From NCBI GenBank assembly GCA_024809215.1, contig JANUBW010000001.1, positions 2,584,841 to 2,648,840 on the forward strand: a stretch of 64,000 bases of DNA. The letters run 5' to 3'. This document shows positions 17,705-25,493 of this stretch, in pieces. The position numbers and the translations under genes were made by a program. Source of the DNA: Niastella sp. OAS944 (lineage in GTDB: Bacteria; Bacteroidota; Bacteroidia; Chitinophagales; Chitinophagaceae). The stretch's first letter is position 1. Every line of letters begins with the position of its first letter. The notes below the pieces were generated by a model. It worked only from the letters and a program-made list of their open reading frames with translations. It had not been told where the DNA came from and ran no database searches.

Positions 17705-18856
17705 ATGACCGGTAAAAATAAAACGATAACCAAACAATCGGACCTCGCTGAAATAGCAAGGCTGTTCCTGAAACTAGGCATTATTGGCTTTGGCGGACCG
17801 GCAGCGCATATTGCGCTTATGCAACAGGAAGTAGTGACCCGGCGGCAATGGATGGGGGCCCAACATTTCCTCGACCTGGTGGGGGCTACCAATCTTATTC
17901 CGGGGCCTAACAGCACCGAAATGACCATGCATATTGGGCGCGAAAGAGCGGGAGCTAAAGGATTGATTGTAGCGGGCGCCTGTTTTATTTTACCGGCAGT
18001 GATCATTACCGGTTTATTTGCCTGGTTGTATAAACACTATGGCCAACTGCCCAATGTACGGCCTTTTATTTATGGAATTAAACCGGCGATAATCGCCATT
18101 ATTCTCAGTGCCGTTTTTCCATTGGCAAAGCAGTCGTTAAAAACGGTTCAATTAACAATAATAGGACTGCTCGCGCTTGTATTGTCGTTTCTTAACATCA
18201 ACGAGATCTATATTATTTTCGGGGCAGGTTTAATTGCGTTGCTATTGGCTACCTACAAAAAACAATACAACAATAGCACCTATGGAATTGTACCCTTTTT
18301 GCTTCAAATAAATACCACTACGCTGCTACCTGCAGTCACAACTAACTGGAAATTATTTTTTGTGTTTCTAAAAATTGGCGCCATTCTTTATGGCAGCGGT
18401 TATGTATTGTTTGCTTATATAGAAAGCGAGCTGGTTGCCAATGGTATCTTAACACATCAACAGCTCACAGATGCTATAGCTGTGGGACAGTTCACACCCG
18501 GCCCGGTATTCTCCGCTGTAACTTTTATTGGTTATCAAATAAATGGTATCACTGGTGCTATTGTTTCAACCATTGCAATTTTTCTTCCTTCGTTTTTATT
18601 TGTTGCGCTGCTGAATCCGCTGGTGAAGAAGATGAGAAGTTCAACTGCATTTGCAGCTTTTCTCGATGGCGTAAATGTGGCAAGTGTTGCAGTTATTTTT
18701 GCCGTATGTTATGTGCTGGCAAAAGATGCCATCACAGACTGGCGATCTGTATTGATAGGTATAGTAAGCCTGCTGTTGCTCTTTATGAAAAAAATAAATT
18801 CAGCCTACATTATTCTGGGCGGGGCTATTGCCGGCTATTTACTGAACCTTTTTTAG
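17705..18856 (+). CDS. chrA: Chromate transporter ChrA family protein, two-domain form
   Basis: The 383-residue membrane protein contains both CHR halves. The first has FLKLGIIGFGGPAAHIALM, then LVGATNLIPGPNSTEM and HIGRERAG. The second has FLKIGAILYGSGYVLFAYIE, then LTDAIAVGQFTPGPVFSAVTFIGYQ. ChrA proteins export chromate from the cytoplasm by the proton motive force. Some members carry other anions, so sulfate-related transport cannot be excluded. The ATG at 17705 is followed by a polar leader of about 20 residues. No chromate regulator is adjacent. Confidence 0.88.
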   Translation: MTGKNKTITKQSDLAEIARLFLKLGIIGFGGPAAHIALMQQEVVTRRQWMGAQHFLDLVGATNLIPGPNSTEMTMHIGRERAGAKGLIVAGACFILPAVIITGLFAWLYKHYGQLPNVRPFIYGIKPAIIAIILSAVFPLAKQSLKTVQLTIIGLLALVLSFLNINEIYIIFGAGLIALLLATYKKQYNNSTYGIVPFLLQINTTTLLPAVTTNWKLFFVFLKIGAILYGSGYVLFAYIESELVANGILTHQQLTDAIAVGQFTPGPVFSAVTFIGYQINGITGAIVSTIAIFLPSFLFVALLNPLVKKMRSSTAFAAFLDGVNVASVAVIFAVCYVLAKDAITDWRSVLIGIVSLLLLFMKKINSAYIILGGAIAGYLLNLF

Positions 18857-19001
18857 TCTCCTATTGTAGAACCTAATCCCCTTGAATTAACTGTTCAATT
18901 AGTCCTAACTCCTGAAAAACAAACAGTAACATGTATGGTATAATATTTTCAGCCAAATTTACCTGATGCAGAACCTTATTGTTAATTTAAAACTGTAAGT
19001 T

Positions 19002-19340
19002 ATGCCACACGAACATTTTCAGGAATGTATTGAAGCCTGCCAGCGGTGCGCCACCATTTGTAATCATTGTGCCATAGCCTGTACGCAGGAAGATGAGGCC
19101 AGTGAGTTAACAGCCTGCATTCAACTGGATCTAGAGTGCGCAGCCATTTGTACAACAGCAGCACAGGTGATGAGCATGAATGGTTTAATGAGCGAACAGT
19201 TGTGTCAGTTATGCGCTGAAATTTGTAATCGCTGCGCCGATGAATGTAGTAAACATAGGGAAATAGAACATTGCCGCAAATGTGAAGTAGCCTGCCGCCA
19301 TTGTGCAGAAGTATGTATGCATATGGGTGAGCACGCATAA
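19002..19340 (+). CDS. Cysteine-rich four-helix-bundle copper-storage-like protein
   Basis: The 112-residue protein holds 19 cysteines, mostly in CxxC or CxxxC spacing along predicted helices (CQRCATICNHCAIAC, CQLCAEICNRCADEC, CRKCEVACRHCAEVC). This is the pattern of Csp/DUF326 proteins, whose four-helix bundle binds many Cu(I) ions along its core. No signal peptide or Tat motif is present, so it fits the cytosolic Csp3 type. It stands alone between chrA and a terminator. Copper storage is family knowledge, and the local sequence shows only the cysteine pattern. Confidence 0.85.
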   Translation: MPHEHFQECIEACQRCATICNHCAIACTQEDEASELTACIQLDLECAAICTTAAQVMSMNGLMSEQLCQLCAEICNRCADECSKHREIEHCRKCEVACRHCAEVCMHMGEHA

Positions 19341-19349
19341 ATTTTATTA

Positions 19350-19380
19350 AACCCTCCCAATAAATTGGGAGGGTTATTTT
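19350..19380. terminator. Bidirectional terminator between convergent genes
   Basis: AACCCTCCCAAT (19350-19361) pairs perfectly with ATTGGGAGGGTT (19364-19375), followed by ATTTTTAT on the plus strand and preceded by a T-rich tail on the minus strand. It lies between the convergent copper-storage and lipoprotein genes. Confidence 0.87.
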
Positions 19381-20135
19381 TATTCTGTTATATAAAACTC
19401 AATATTGTACTCTGTTTCTCCCAGGTAACCGTTCTTACCAAATACTACCGTTTTACTTTCTTCATTATTATCATCTTCGTGCCGGTTATTAAGTAATAGT
19501 TTTTTACCTGCATATACAGCCTTGATGATGTATTTTCCAATGGGTACATCCTTTACCATAAAAGTGCCGGCTACATCTTCCACTGTTCTTTCAAATGAAA
19601 CAGCAGTGGTGCCATCAATCAAATTCGTTTCACCCGGATAGGGAGTAAATAACAATTTTATCTTAGTCATGTCTACATCGGCGCCAAACTGGTACAGGTC
19701 AACATGTGCACCGTAGTAGCCGGTACCACCGGGTCGCTGGCCACTTAGTTTCCATTTAAAGTTACGCACCGCGCCAGCGGCCTTATTAAAGGCATCGGTT
19801 TTATCTGGTTCCAGGTCGAACTTATAGGTTTGTCCGTACGCTGTTTTTGTAAGCTGGGCTTTGGCCGTCCAGTCGCCAGCGGGGTCCTGGGGTAATGATA
19901 CCTGATACCTTCCTTCATTATTACTGGAAGCAAAGAGATAACTGTTATACCATACGGTATGCTCTATAGTTATTCGTGCATCTTTCACCGGCAGGTTCTT
20001 ATTATCGGTTACAACACCGCTTACTATACCAGTTTTAGAACCTGGCGTGTCGGTTGTATCTTTATCATTATCAGTTTTGCTGCACGCTGCTATTACAATA
20101 CTATATACTACTGGAATAATCATATTGCTTTTCAT
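19380..20135 (-). CDS. Lipoprotein with carboxypeptidase-regulatory-like domain
   Basis: The 251-residue protein has a leader MKSNMIIPVVYSIVIAACSK with the lipidated Cys at residue 18. An Asp/Thr-rich linker leads into a beta-sandwich of the carboxypeptidase-regulatory type (TGIVSGVVTDNKNLPVKDARITIEHT, NNEGRYQVSLPQ). A second beta-rich part contains VPIGKYIIKAVYAGKKLLL. It is likely exported to the outer membrane or cell surface. The role is unknown. It ends inside the shared terminator and is 11 bp downstream of the membrane protein gene, so the two are probably co-transcribed. Confidence 0.72.
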   Translation of the reverse strand: MKSNMIIPVVYSIVIAACSKTDNDKDTTDTPGSKTGIVSGVVTDNKNLPVKDARITIEHTVWYNSYLFASSNNEGRYQVSLPQDPAGDWTAKAQLTKTAYGQTYKFDLEPDKTDAFNKAAGAVRNFKWKLSGQRPGGTGYYGAHVDLYQFGADVDMTKIKLLFTPYPGETNLIDGTTAVSFERTVEDVAGTFMVKDVPIGKYIIKAVYAGKKLLLNNRHEDDNNEESKTVVFGKNGYLGETEYNIEFYITE

Positions 20136-20146
20136 GGTTTATACTT

Positions 20147-20797
20147 TTATGCAACTTTTGAAAGTTGATTTTTCTGTTCTGAAATGATCTCAGCCTCGCG
20201 ATCTTCGGGCATGATGATCTGTGTTTTTAAAATATATTTGAAACGATAAGCTATAACAAGGGAGGCAGGAATACTGATTGAAAGCCAGGTAGCAAAATCA
20301 CGCGTAATTCCCTGCAGGTTTCTAAAGAAAAGCAGGTGAGCGCCCAGCCCTATTACAATACCGGCTACTGCTGCCAGCAGGTAACCCAGGATGCATTGCC
20401 GTACCCATTTTGTTGGAAGCTTAACCAGCGGTTTTAGTTGAATGGCATTGATAATGCCAATTGACAAAACCATAAACAATATGTCGAAGGGTATGTAAAG
20501 GGTATAATAACCAAGCCAGAACATCCAGGGAGTAAAGAATAAGTATGGCCATATGCCGGCCAGGGTTTTGCGGTTAACTGCAATTTGAAATGTCTTGTTT
20601 TGGGTTGTTACCAAAAAGAAAGCAAAAACAAATAAAGACACGGTATGCATAACAAACTGGCAGGTTGTTAACAGCTTGTCGTGATCGCCGGTAAAACCAT
20701 GGGCTATAAGAGGATGTAAAATGCCTAACGCACCAATGTAAACGGCCAGGTTGCCGCGCACCCATTTTTTTAGAAATATGTTTTTAGTTGATTCCAT
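20147..20797 (-). CDS. Multi-pass membrane protein of unknown function
   Basis: The 216-residue product has about six hydrophobic helices and a charged C-terminal tail (PEDREAEIISEQKNQLSK). I do not recognise a family. ATG 20797 is preferred over a TTG seven codons upstream. It is divergent from an AraC-type regulator with an 84-bp intergenic gap, so the regulator may control it, and it is followed by the lipoprotein gene. Confidence 0.6.
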   Translation of the reverse strand: MESTKNIFLKKWVRGNLAVYIGALGILHPLIAHGFTGDHDKLLTTCQFVMHTVSLFVFAFFLVTTQNKTFQIAVNRKTLAGIWPYLFFTPWMFWLGYYTLYIPFDILFMVLSIGIINAIQLKPLVKLPTKWVRQCILGYLLAAVAGIVIGLGAHLLFFRNLQGITRDFATWLSISIPASLVIAYRFKYILKTQIIMPEDREAEIISEQKNQLSKVA

Positions 20798-20881
20798 ATA
20801 ATTTGATTGAGAACACAAAGCACCATCATTTTTGAGGCGGAAAAAGGGATATTTTCTGCCTAAAATGATATAATTTACGTC

Positions 20882-21883
20882 ATGGGGTTACCGGGAACTA
20901 CCATCCGCACTATTTTTCAGACTGCCACTTCAATGGGGGCCGCTTTTGATACACTTTGCCAAATGTCGGGCGTTAGCCCTGAAGACATTAGCGACTCGGA
21001 ATGCATGGTTGAATGGGAAAAGGCGGCGCTCATTTGGGTACCTCTTATGAAACTCTCAGGCGACCCGCTGATCGGCTTACATATAGGTATGGGCGCCAAA
21101 AGGGTACTCCAGGGAATGGTTGGCTTTTTGATCCAAAGCAGCAAAGACATCGATCAAGGCCTTCAGATGTTACACCGGTATGGCTATATGCAGGCGCCCA
21201 TGATTGTATACAGGTATATAGTCAATGATGTGGCTGTGCTGGAAATTGAGCAAAACAAGGTCTGGACAATGAAATATCCGGAACCTGCCAGGCAGGCCAA
21301 TGATTTTCTGATAGCAGTAATAGTTAATACACTTGGCTCTCTTGCAGGAAAGCATATTGTTCCGCTAAGAGTAGAACTAACAAACGAAATGCGCGAGGTC
21401 TCAGAATACCGGAAGTTCTTTGGCTGTGAGGTACTTTTCAATAAAGATGTTAACCGGATAATCCTAAGTAAGGAAGACATATTTACTCCTATACTTACAG
21501 CCGATCAATCCATGTTTCAAACATTCAGCGCCATTGTGGCCGATAAGCATGAGTTGTTTGAAACCAATAGTACAACCGAAAATTTAAAGCAGGTTTTATT
21601 CATGCAATTCAAGGGAAGAATACCAACCATTGAAGAAGCAGCCTCGGCATTGAATACAACACCACGCAATTTGCAACGCAAGCTGTTGCAGGAACAAACT
21701 ACTTTCCGCGATATAGCAGGAGAAATAAGAAAAGATATTGCCCTTCAATTAATGCAAAACCCGGCAATAAAAATATCAGAGGTATCTGATATATTGGGCT
21801 ATTCAGATCTAACGGCGTTCAGAAAGGCTTTTAAATCGTGGACGAATGCAACGCCGAGAGAAATGAGGAAGGGAGCAGTTTAA
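20882..21883 (+). CDS. AraC family transcriptional regulator
   Basis: The 333-residue protein has the long N-terminal ligand domain of the arabinose-binding AraC subgroup (LIGLHIGMGAKRVLQGMVGFL). Its C-terminus is an AraC DNA-binding domain with two HTHs (IEEAASALNTTPRNLQRKLL and ISEVSDILGYSDLTAFRKAF) and the closing TNATPREMRK. Members respond to small ligands such as amino acids or quinolones. The divergent membrane protein and lipoprotein are the probable targets. The ligand is unknown. Confidence 0.88.
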   Translation: MGLPGTTIRTIFQTATSMGAAFDTLCQMSGVSPEDISDSECMVEWEKAALIWVPLMKLSGDPLIGLHIGMGAKRVLQGMVGFLIQSSKDIDQGLQMLHRYGYMQAPMIVYRYIVNDVAVLEIEQNKVWTMKYPEPARQANDFLIAVIVNTLGSLAGKHIVPLRVELTNEMREVSEYRKFFGCEVLFNKDVNRIILSKEDIFTPILTADQSMFQTFSAIVADKHELFETNSTTENLKQVLFMQFKGRIPTIEEAASALNTTPRNLQRKLLQEQTTFRDIAGEIRKDIALQLMQNPAIKISEVSDILGYSDLTAFRKAFKSWTNATPREMRKGAV

Positions 21884-21942
21884 GTATAAACATCTTTTGT
21901 TGATCACAGAATTTTTGTAGTTTGTTGTATTAAAACTTGCCT

Positions 21943-22237
21943 ATGAAGCGATTCTATTTCGTTGTTTTTACGTTAGTAGCATTTACACTAATATCCTGTA
22001 ATAAGAACTCCAACGACGAGGGGGATAAACCCGACAACACCCCACTCCTTCTTCTCAAAAAAATATCGCGATATGAGATAAATGGTCAGATCACAGCAGA
22101 TTCCACCGCCTACAAATACGATGAGGCGGGGCACCTTATTGCCACCGTGGATGCCAAAACCAGCCAGCCTACGCGTAAGGACCATGCAGCTAAAAGGGAA
22201 AAGTTATGTAGCTCTGGAATTGCAGTATAATAAGTAA
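21943..22237 (+). pseudogene. Truncated lipoprotein remnant with internal deletion and frameshift
   Basis: The ATG at 21943 opens a lipoprotein leader (MKRFYFVVFTLVAFTLISCNK, Cys19) followed by KKISRYEINGQITADSTAYKYDEAGHLIATV. This is the start of the Bacteroidota surface lipoproteins made of YD-like strands, which usually run to 250-300 residues. After about residue 75 the reading frame turns non-protein-like. A different frame holds MQLKGKSYVALELQYNK (from 22184) and a stop at 22237, which looks like the true C-terminus of the same family. The gene therefore appears to have lost its middle and the original frame. Confidence 0.6.
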
Positions 22238-22246
22238 GGAAAGAAG

Positions 22247-22687
22247 CTATACGCGTGGAGCTTTTCCGCTATAGGTAATGATCAATTCTTTAATTTCTTC
22301 ATGGTCTTTTTCAAGCCAGTTGATATTGACCGTCTTCTTATCTTCAGCTGTTTTAATTATTAAATCCCAGGAACTATCGGAATCTTCAATTCGCCATTCA
22401 AGAACCTGGATCCATAGGTATGTAACAGACTTAGCCCTTTCAATTATTGTTATTTCAGATTTACTTAAAATTAAAACTGGTTCATTCTTGATGAATTTCC
22501 GTACATAAAAGTAAATACCAATCAATATAATTGCGGAGATTAAAGCATACACCAATTTTAAAATAGGCATCTTATCCCATTCTCCTGAAAAAAATGCATA
22601 ATAAACCATACCGATCACCGATGCAAAAAAAATAGCCAGCACTGGTATAAGGGTTCTTTTGTTTTGGTGGATTTCTATTGGTTCCAT
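22247..22687 (-). CDS. Small membrane protein, STM3941-like
   Basis: The 146-residue product has two membrane helices after a short polar start (MEPIEIHQNKRTLIPVLAIFF) and a soluble C-terminal half with a PH-like strand pattern (LSKSEITIIERAKSVTYLWIQ, VNINWLEKDHEEIKEL). This layout recalls STM3941-type proteins, some of which neighbour toxin or immunity loci. The assignment is tentative. ATG 22687 is chosen over an upstream in-frame start because it overlaps the end of the next gene by 13 bp, as in coupled pairs. Confidence 0.5.
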   Translation of the reverse strand: MEPIEIHQNKRTLIPVLAIFFASVIGMVYYAFFSGEWDKMPILKLVYALISAIILIGIYFYVRKFIKNEPVLILSKSEITIIERAKSVTYLWIQVLEWRIEDSDSSWDLIIKTAEDKKTVNINWLEKDHEEIKELIITYSGKAPRV

Positions 22688-23289
22688 TGGATGTTCCAAG
22701 TTAATTCTTTTGGTAAGTAAGTAAAGAAAAATGCAAAACAACTACGATCATCCTCACTCCAAGTACCTTTTTTAAAGTCCGTCATCATACTGACAAACTT
22801 GCTCCAATATTCTCCTGGAAGCAATAAATCCTTACTACTCAAATCAATCCCAACAGGAGCTTTATTTTTATCAAAATCAATAAACCATTCTTTAATTAAG
22901 AAGGAAAGGAATTTTGATTCTTCCATAAATTTATCAAGGGCCTTTTTATATTCATCAGGAGTATGCTTTGCCATGGAAACAATAAATATTTTTCCAACTA
23001 ATGGCGATATTCCTCTAACTACATCCCACAGATAGGAATCCCAATGTTTTATTATGTGCCTTTGAAAGGTATGTTGTAAAGAAGAAAAATATAACTCCAC
23101 TTGTTCAGCTATTCCTTCTTCAAGTTTATTGCTTAACAGATCCTTACTCTTATACAAGGTAATGAAATAATTAAATATTAATCGAATGGGCTGCTTCTCA
23201 CTTTCTCGAAGAACCAGATTTTTAACCGCAGTGTTAGCACCTTCAAATTTATCCGTGCAGATAGCGGCCAGGATAAAACAACATCGCAC
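22675..23289 (-). CDS. Unrecognised ORF, probably 5'-truncated
   Basis: The 204-residue frame has a helical, charged sequence (HTFQRHIIKHWDSYLWDVVRG, EYWSKFVSMMTDFKKGTWSEDD) that looks like real protein. It has no ATG start. The first possible start is GTG at 23289, and an upstream stop lies 5 codons before it. The leading residues CCFILAAICTDKFEGANTA look like the middle of a helix, so the N-terminus is probably lost. The function is unknown. It overlaps the next gene by 13 bp, and faces a plus-strand ORF that also lacks a proper start. Confidence 0.45.
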   Translation of the reverse strand: MRCCFILAAICTDKFEGANTAVKNLVLRESEKQPIRLIFNYFITLYKSKDLLSNKLEEGIAEQVELYFSSLQHTFQRHIIKHWDSYLWDVVRGISPLVGKIFIVSMAKHTPDEYKKALDKFMEESKFLSFLIKEWFIDFDKNKAPVGIDLSSKDLLLPGEYWSKFVSMMTDFKKGTWSEDDRSCFAFFFTYLPKELTWNIQWNQ

Positions 23290-23315
23290 CCAGGAATATC
23301 GTTCTTAGGAAACTA

Positions 23316-23558
23316 TTGAACGCAAAGTCTCCTGGCTTAAATACCATTGGCGGTAGAAAGGAATTCAAACTAAGCCCCCAAGCCTTAAAAGCCATAAACA
23401 CCCCGGTTATCCGGCGGCGTTTGATGGACGCATTGGGTTGTACCGAATTTACAATTTCACGATACATACAAAAGAATAGTGATAATCTTACGAAAGCTGC
23501 AGCCATGCAAATAATCAGAGAGGTAACTGGTCTGGCTGACGACGAAATGCTGGAATAA
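23316..23558 (+). CDS. Small DNA-binding-like protein, start codon missing
   Basis: The frame encodes up to 80 residues ending with KLSPQALKAINTPVIRRRLM, then DALGCTEFTISRYIQKNSDNL and TKAAAMQIIREVTGL. The middle resembles a lambda-repressor-like or sigma-type helix-turn-helix. The only start available is TTG at 23316. A natural start would be near RKEFKLSP, where no ATG exists, so the 5' end seems altered. It may be a remnant of a small regulator. Its role is unknown. Confidence 0.45.
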   Translation: MNAKSPGLNTIGGRKEFKLSPQALKAINTPVIRRRLMDALGCTEFTISRYIQKNSDNLTKAAAMQIIREVTGLADDEMLE

Positions 23559-23574
23559 TAGCACATTAAAACTA

Positions 23575-23596
23575 CGGGACCGCTTGCGCAGTCCCG
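23575..23596 (+). terminator. Hairpin after the small regulator-like ORF
   Basis: CGGGAC (23575-23580) pairs with GTCCCG (23591-23596), with an inner CGC/GCG pairing. No T-run follows, so it is a weak terminator candidate lying between two convergent genes. Confidence 0.4.
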
Positions 23597-23623
23597 CTCA
23601 CTATTAAGATATGTCTTGATCGT

Positions 23624-24226
23624 TTACTGTATCGATCTGGAAACAACCGGCGAATAAGCCTTTTTTCCTCTGCGACCAATGGCTACCACGCGGAACCAGT
23701 GCCGTTTGTCGGAAGCCAGTCCCCTGAACGTGTAGTTACGAACGGAACTTTCCTCGCTTACCCAAACGGTATCGGGGCCTGGCGCTTCGGTTGTATACTG
23801 GTGCACAAAAGCAATTGCACCTGTTATATTGCCAGCCCGGGTGGTAGCCTCACCAGCCGAACCAAGCTCAACTTCCAGCGTTTCAATAGCGGGTACAGGC
23901 CGGGCAGTTTGTTCGTCTGTAACATAAAAACCGCTACTCAGGATCATACCACGGTCATCATTACTGACGGAGGTTACATATTGTGCCAGTTGCTCCAGCA
24001 ATTGCAGTGCAATAGCCTTCTTACCGTTTTTAACAGCCACCCATTCCATATCCCGGGTTTTGGCTCTCACAAGCGCTGCCTCTAACTCAGGAAGCAGTTT
24101 TTCGAGTTCAGCCAAAGCCAACGGCGGATTGGGAAACACCGCATTGTTTTTCAATTTTTCTAACACGCGCTTGATAGTGGTTACCAGGTCACGGTCTTTC
24201 TTAAACGTAATTATAGTCTTTTTCAT
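23624..24226 (-). CDS. Conserved protein with fibronectin type III-like C-terminus
   Basis: The 200-residue product has an N-terminal helical half (DLVTTIKRVLEKLKN, LALAELEKLLPELEAALVRAK, LLEQLAQYVTSV) and a C-terminal Fn3-like beta-sandwich (AIAFVHQYTTEAPGPDTVWVSEESS followed by FRGLASDKRHWFRVVAIGRRG). There is no signal peptide. It may be a cytosolic or contractile-structure-associated protein. Similar short proteins are frequent in Bacteroidota, but I cannot assign a function. A 16-bp perfect palindrome lies about 70 bp upstream of its ATG. Confidence 0.68.
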   Translation of the reverse strand: MKKTIITFKKDRDLVTTIKRVLEKLKNNAVFPNPPLALAELEKLLPELEAALVRAKTRDMEWVAVKNGKKAIALQLLEQLAQYVTSVSNDDRGMILSSGFYVTDEQTARPVPAIETLEVELGSAGEATTRAGNITGAIAFVHQYTTEAPGPDTVWVSEESSVRNYTFRGLASDKRHWFRVVAIGRRGKKAYSPVVSRSIQ

Positions 24227-24289
24227 AAACTAAAATTTAGATAATTAATAAATAATGATTCAAGTCAGGCTACAAATCAAACCTGCAAC

Positions 24290-24305
24290 TTCATTGGCCA
24301 ATGAA
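24290..24305. promoter_or_regulatory. 16-bp perfect palindrome upstream of the Fn3-like gene
   Basis: TTCATTGGCCAATGAA is a perfect palindrome, 64-79 bp upstream of the ATG at 24226 on the minus strand, and may be an operator. A CCCGAT/ATCGGG hairpin follows at 24323-24336. Confidence 0.45.
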
Positions 24306-24573
24306 AGTGCGTTCAAATGAACCCCGATAAATCGGGATACAGTTGTTAAATGCATTGTACATTAAAACAATTGGGAGTCACAGCGTCCATCGCATCCTAG
24401 TTTCCGGTAAGCCGGTGGCAGATGCAATGGTTTTCGATTGCAAGCTGCTACATTATTTGAGGAGCGGGAACGATGATGAACATGGTCAATTGCAAGTACA
24501 CATCTGTTCGTTTATACATCTTGTTCATTTGTTCGATACAAATCTACGTTAACGGAAAGGCGATTTCCAAATT

Positions 24574-24600
24574 TTGACAATACTTGACAACATTTGACAA
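24574..24600. repeat. Three TTGACAA words at exact 10-bp spacing
   Basis: TTGACAA starts at 24574, 24584 and 24594, one copy per helical turn. The surrounding bases differ, so the word itself is what is conserved. It may be a stacked protein-binding site. Confidence 0.6.
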
Positions 24601-24793
24601 CAATTCATAGGGTTACTACTTATTGGTTGAACTTTTAGCGGTATTTTTAAGTTCCAAAACCCTGACCGTCGTCATCATTTCTAACGCGATTATCTACACT
24701 AAATTTATTCAAAACCGCTTCATCCACATTGTTCGCATTGACAGATCAAAGATAGGGTGACCAAATGCAGTTTCAATCAAGCCCCTTCAAAAG

Positions 24794-24828
24794 TGTCGTC
24801 TTTTGTCGTATAATGTCGTCTTTTGTCG
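24794..24828. repeat. 15-bp direct repeat offset by 20 bp
   Basis: TGTCGTCTTTTGTCG occurs at 24794-24808 and again at 24814-24828, so the copies start 20 bp apart and lie on the same helical face. TATAA separates them. Confidence 0.75.
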
Positions 24829-25000
24829 CGAAAAAAATGACCGCCATCAGTATCATCAGGTAAGCAAAATGGTTAGAGCGAAAAGTCGGTAAATAGTCAG
24901 CTACCAGGAATAACGGAGGATACTTAATTGAAACAGCAATGCAATGCCAATTTCATTATGCGAAGGATACAATGAATTACTCATTTGAAAACGTATGACT

Positions 25001-25231
25001 ATGAGAAGTCCAATAACAGGTAAAGAAATGAAAATTGTTAAAGAACTAACTAAACTTTCATTTAGAAAAGATGAGTTGCAGGTTTTATAACATTACTATT
25101 TATGTGAAGATACCAATGAACATTTCACGAATGATCGACTTGACAACATAAACATTATACAAGTACATAATGAATATCTAATTCGCATGAGATACAAACT
25201 ACTTTTCATGAAAACAAAACTATTCTTTTAA
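25001..25231 (+). pseudogene. Remnant of an MqsA/HigA-like antitoxin N-terminal domain with nonsense codon
   Basis: Reading from ATG 25001 gives SPITGKEMKIVKELTKLSFR, KDELQVL, a TAA at 25088, and then in the same frame HYYLCEDTNEHFTNDRLDNI with NIIQVHNEY. This matches, by recall, the opening of the Bacteroidota type II antitoxins annotated as MqsA family (SPITGK...FRKE...YHYYxCEDTxExFT...LDxxNxxQVxNxY). The TAA stands where the family has Tyr, a one-base change from TAT. The helix-turn-helix half is absent, and homology fades near 25190 where the palindrome ladder begins. Confidence 0.62.
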
Positions 25232-25439
25232 AAAGAAATCCATTTCTCATGAAAAACTGATATTTCATTTATTAAATATTCCTGTTTTCACGAAATTGGA
25301 TGAATTTTCATGAAAACGATAACCATTTTCGTGAAAAAAATGATTTCTCTTAAATGCATATGCGGTTTCTCATGAAAACAGGGCTTTTTATTAAAAAATA
25401 ATCCCGATCCTCATGAAAAAAGTTCTTTTTTCATGAGAA
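25182..25439. repeat. Ladder of TTTTCATGAAAA-like palindromes phased at about 20.5 bp
   Basis: Nine copies of the palindrome TTTTCATGAAAA (core CATG, CACG or CGTG) have core starts at 25186, 25207, 25248, 25289, 25309, 25330, 25371, 25412 and 25432. The intervals are 21, 41, 41, 20, 21, 41, 41 and 20 bp, so every site sits on a grid of about 20.5 bp, two DNA turns. The empty grid slots hold AT-rich inverted repeats lacking the core, for example CTTTTAAAAAG at 25225-25235. The interval pattern itself repeats with a 123-bp period. Confidence 0.85.
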
Positions 25440-25493
25440 TTTGATGCTACTTAATTGAGAACCAGGCATAATGTTTTCGCGGATACCCGCACA

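Noticed and set aside
24343..24552. 69-codon open frame in the 1.3-kb intergenic region
   Set aside because: No protein-like pattern, no start context and no neighbour support; treated as chance.
25126..25129. A tenth possible ladder site (CACG core) at 60 bp, about three grid steps, before the first counted site
   Set aside because: It is within the recognisable part of the antitoxin-like reading frame, so its sequence can be explained by coding and it was left out of the ladder.
25182..25439. The ladder as a CRISPR array
   Set aside because: The repeated unit is only about 12 bp, the spacing alternates between 20 and 41 bp, and no cas gene is in the window.
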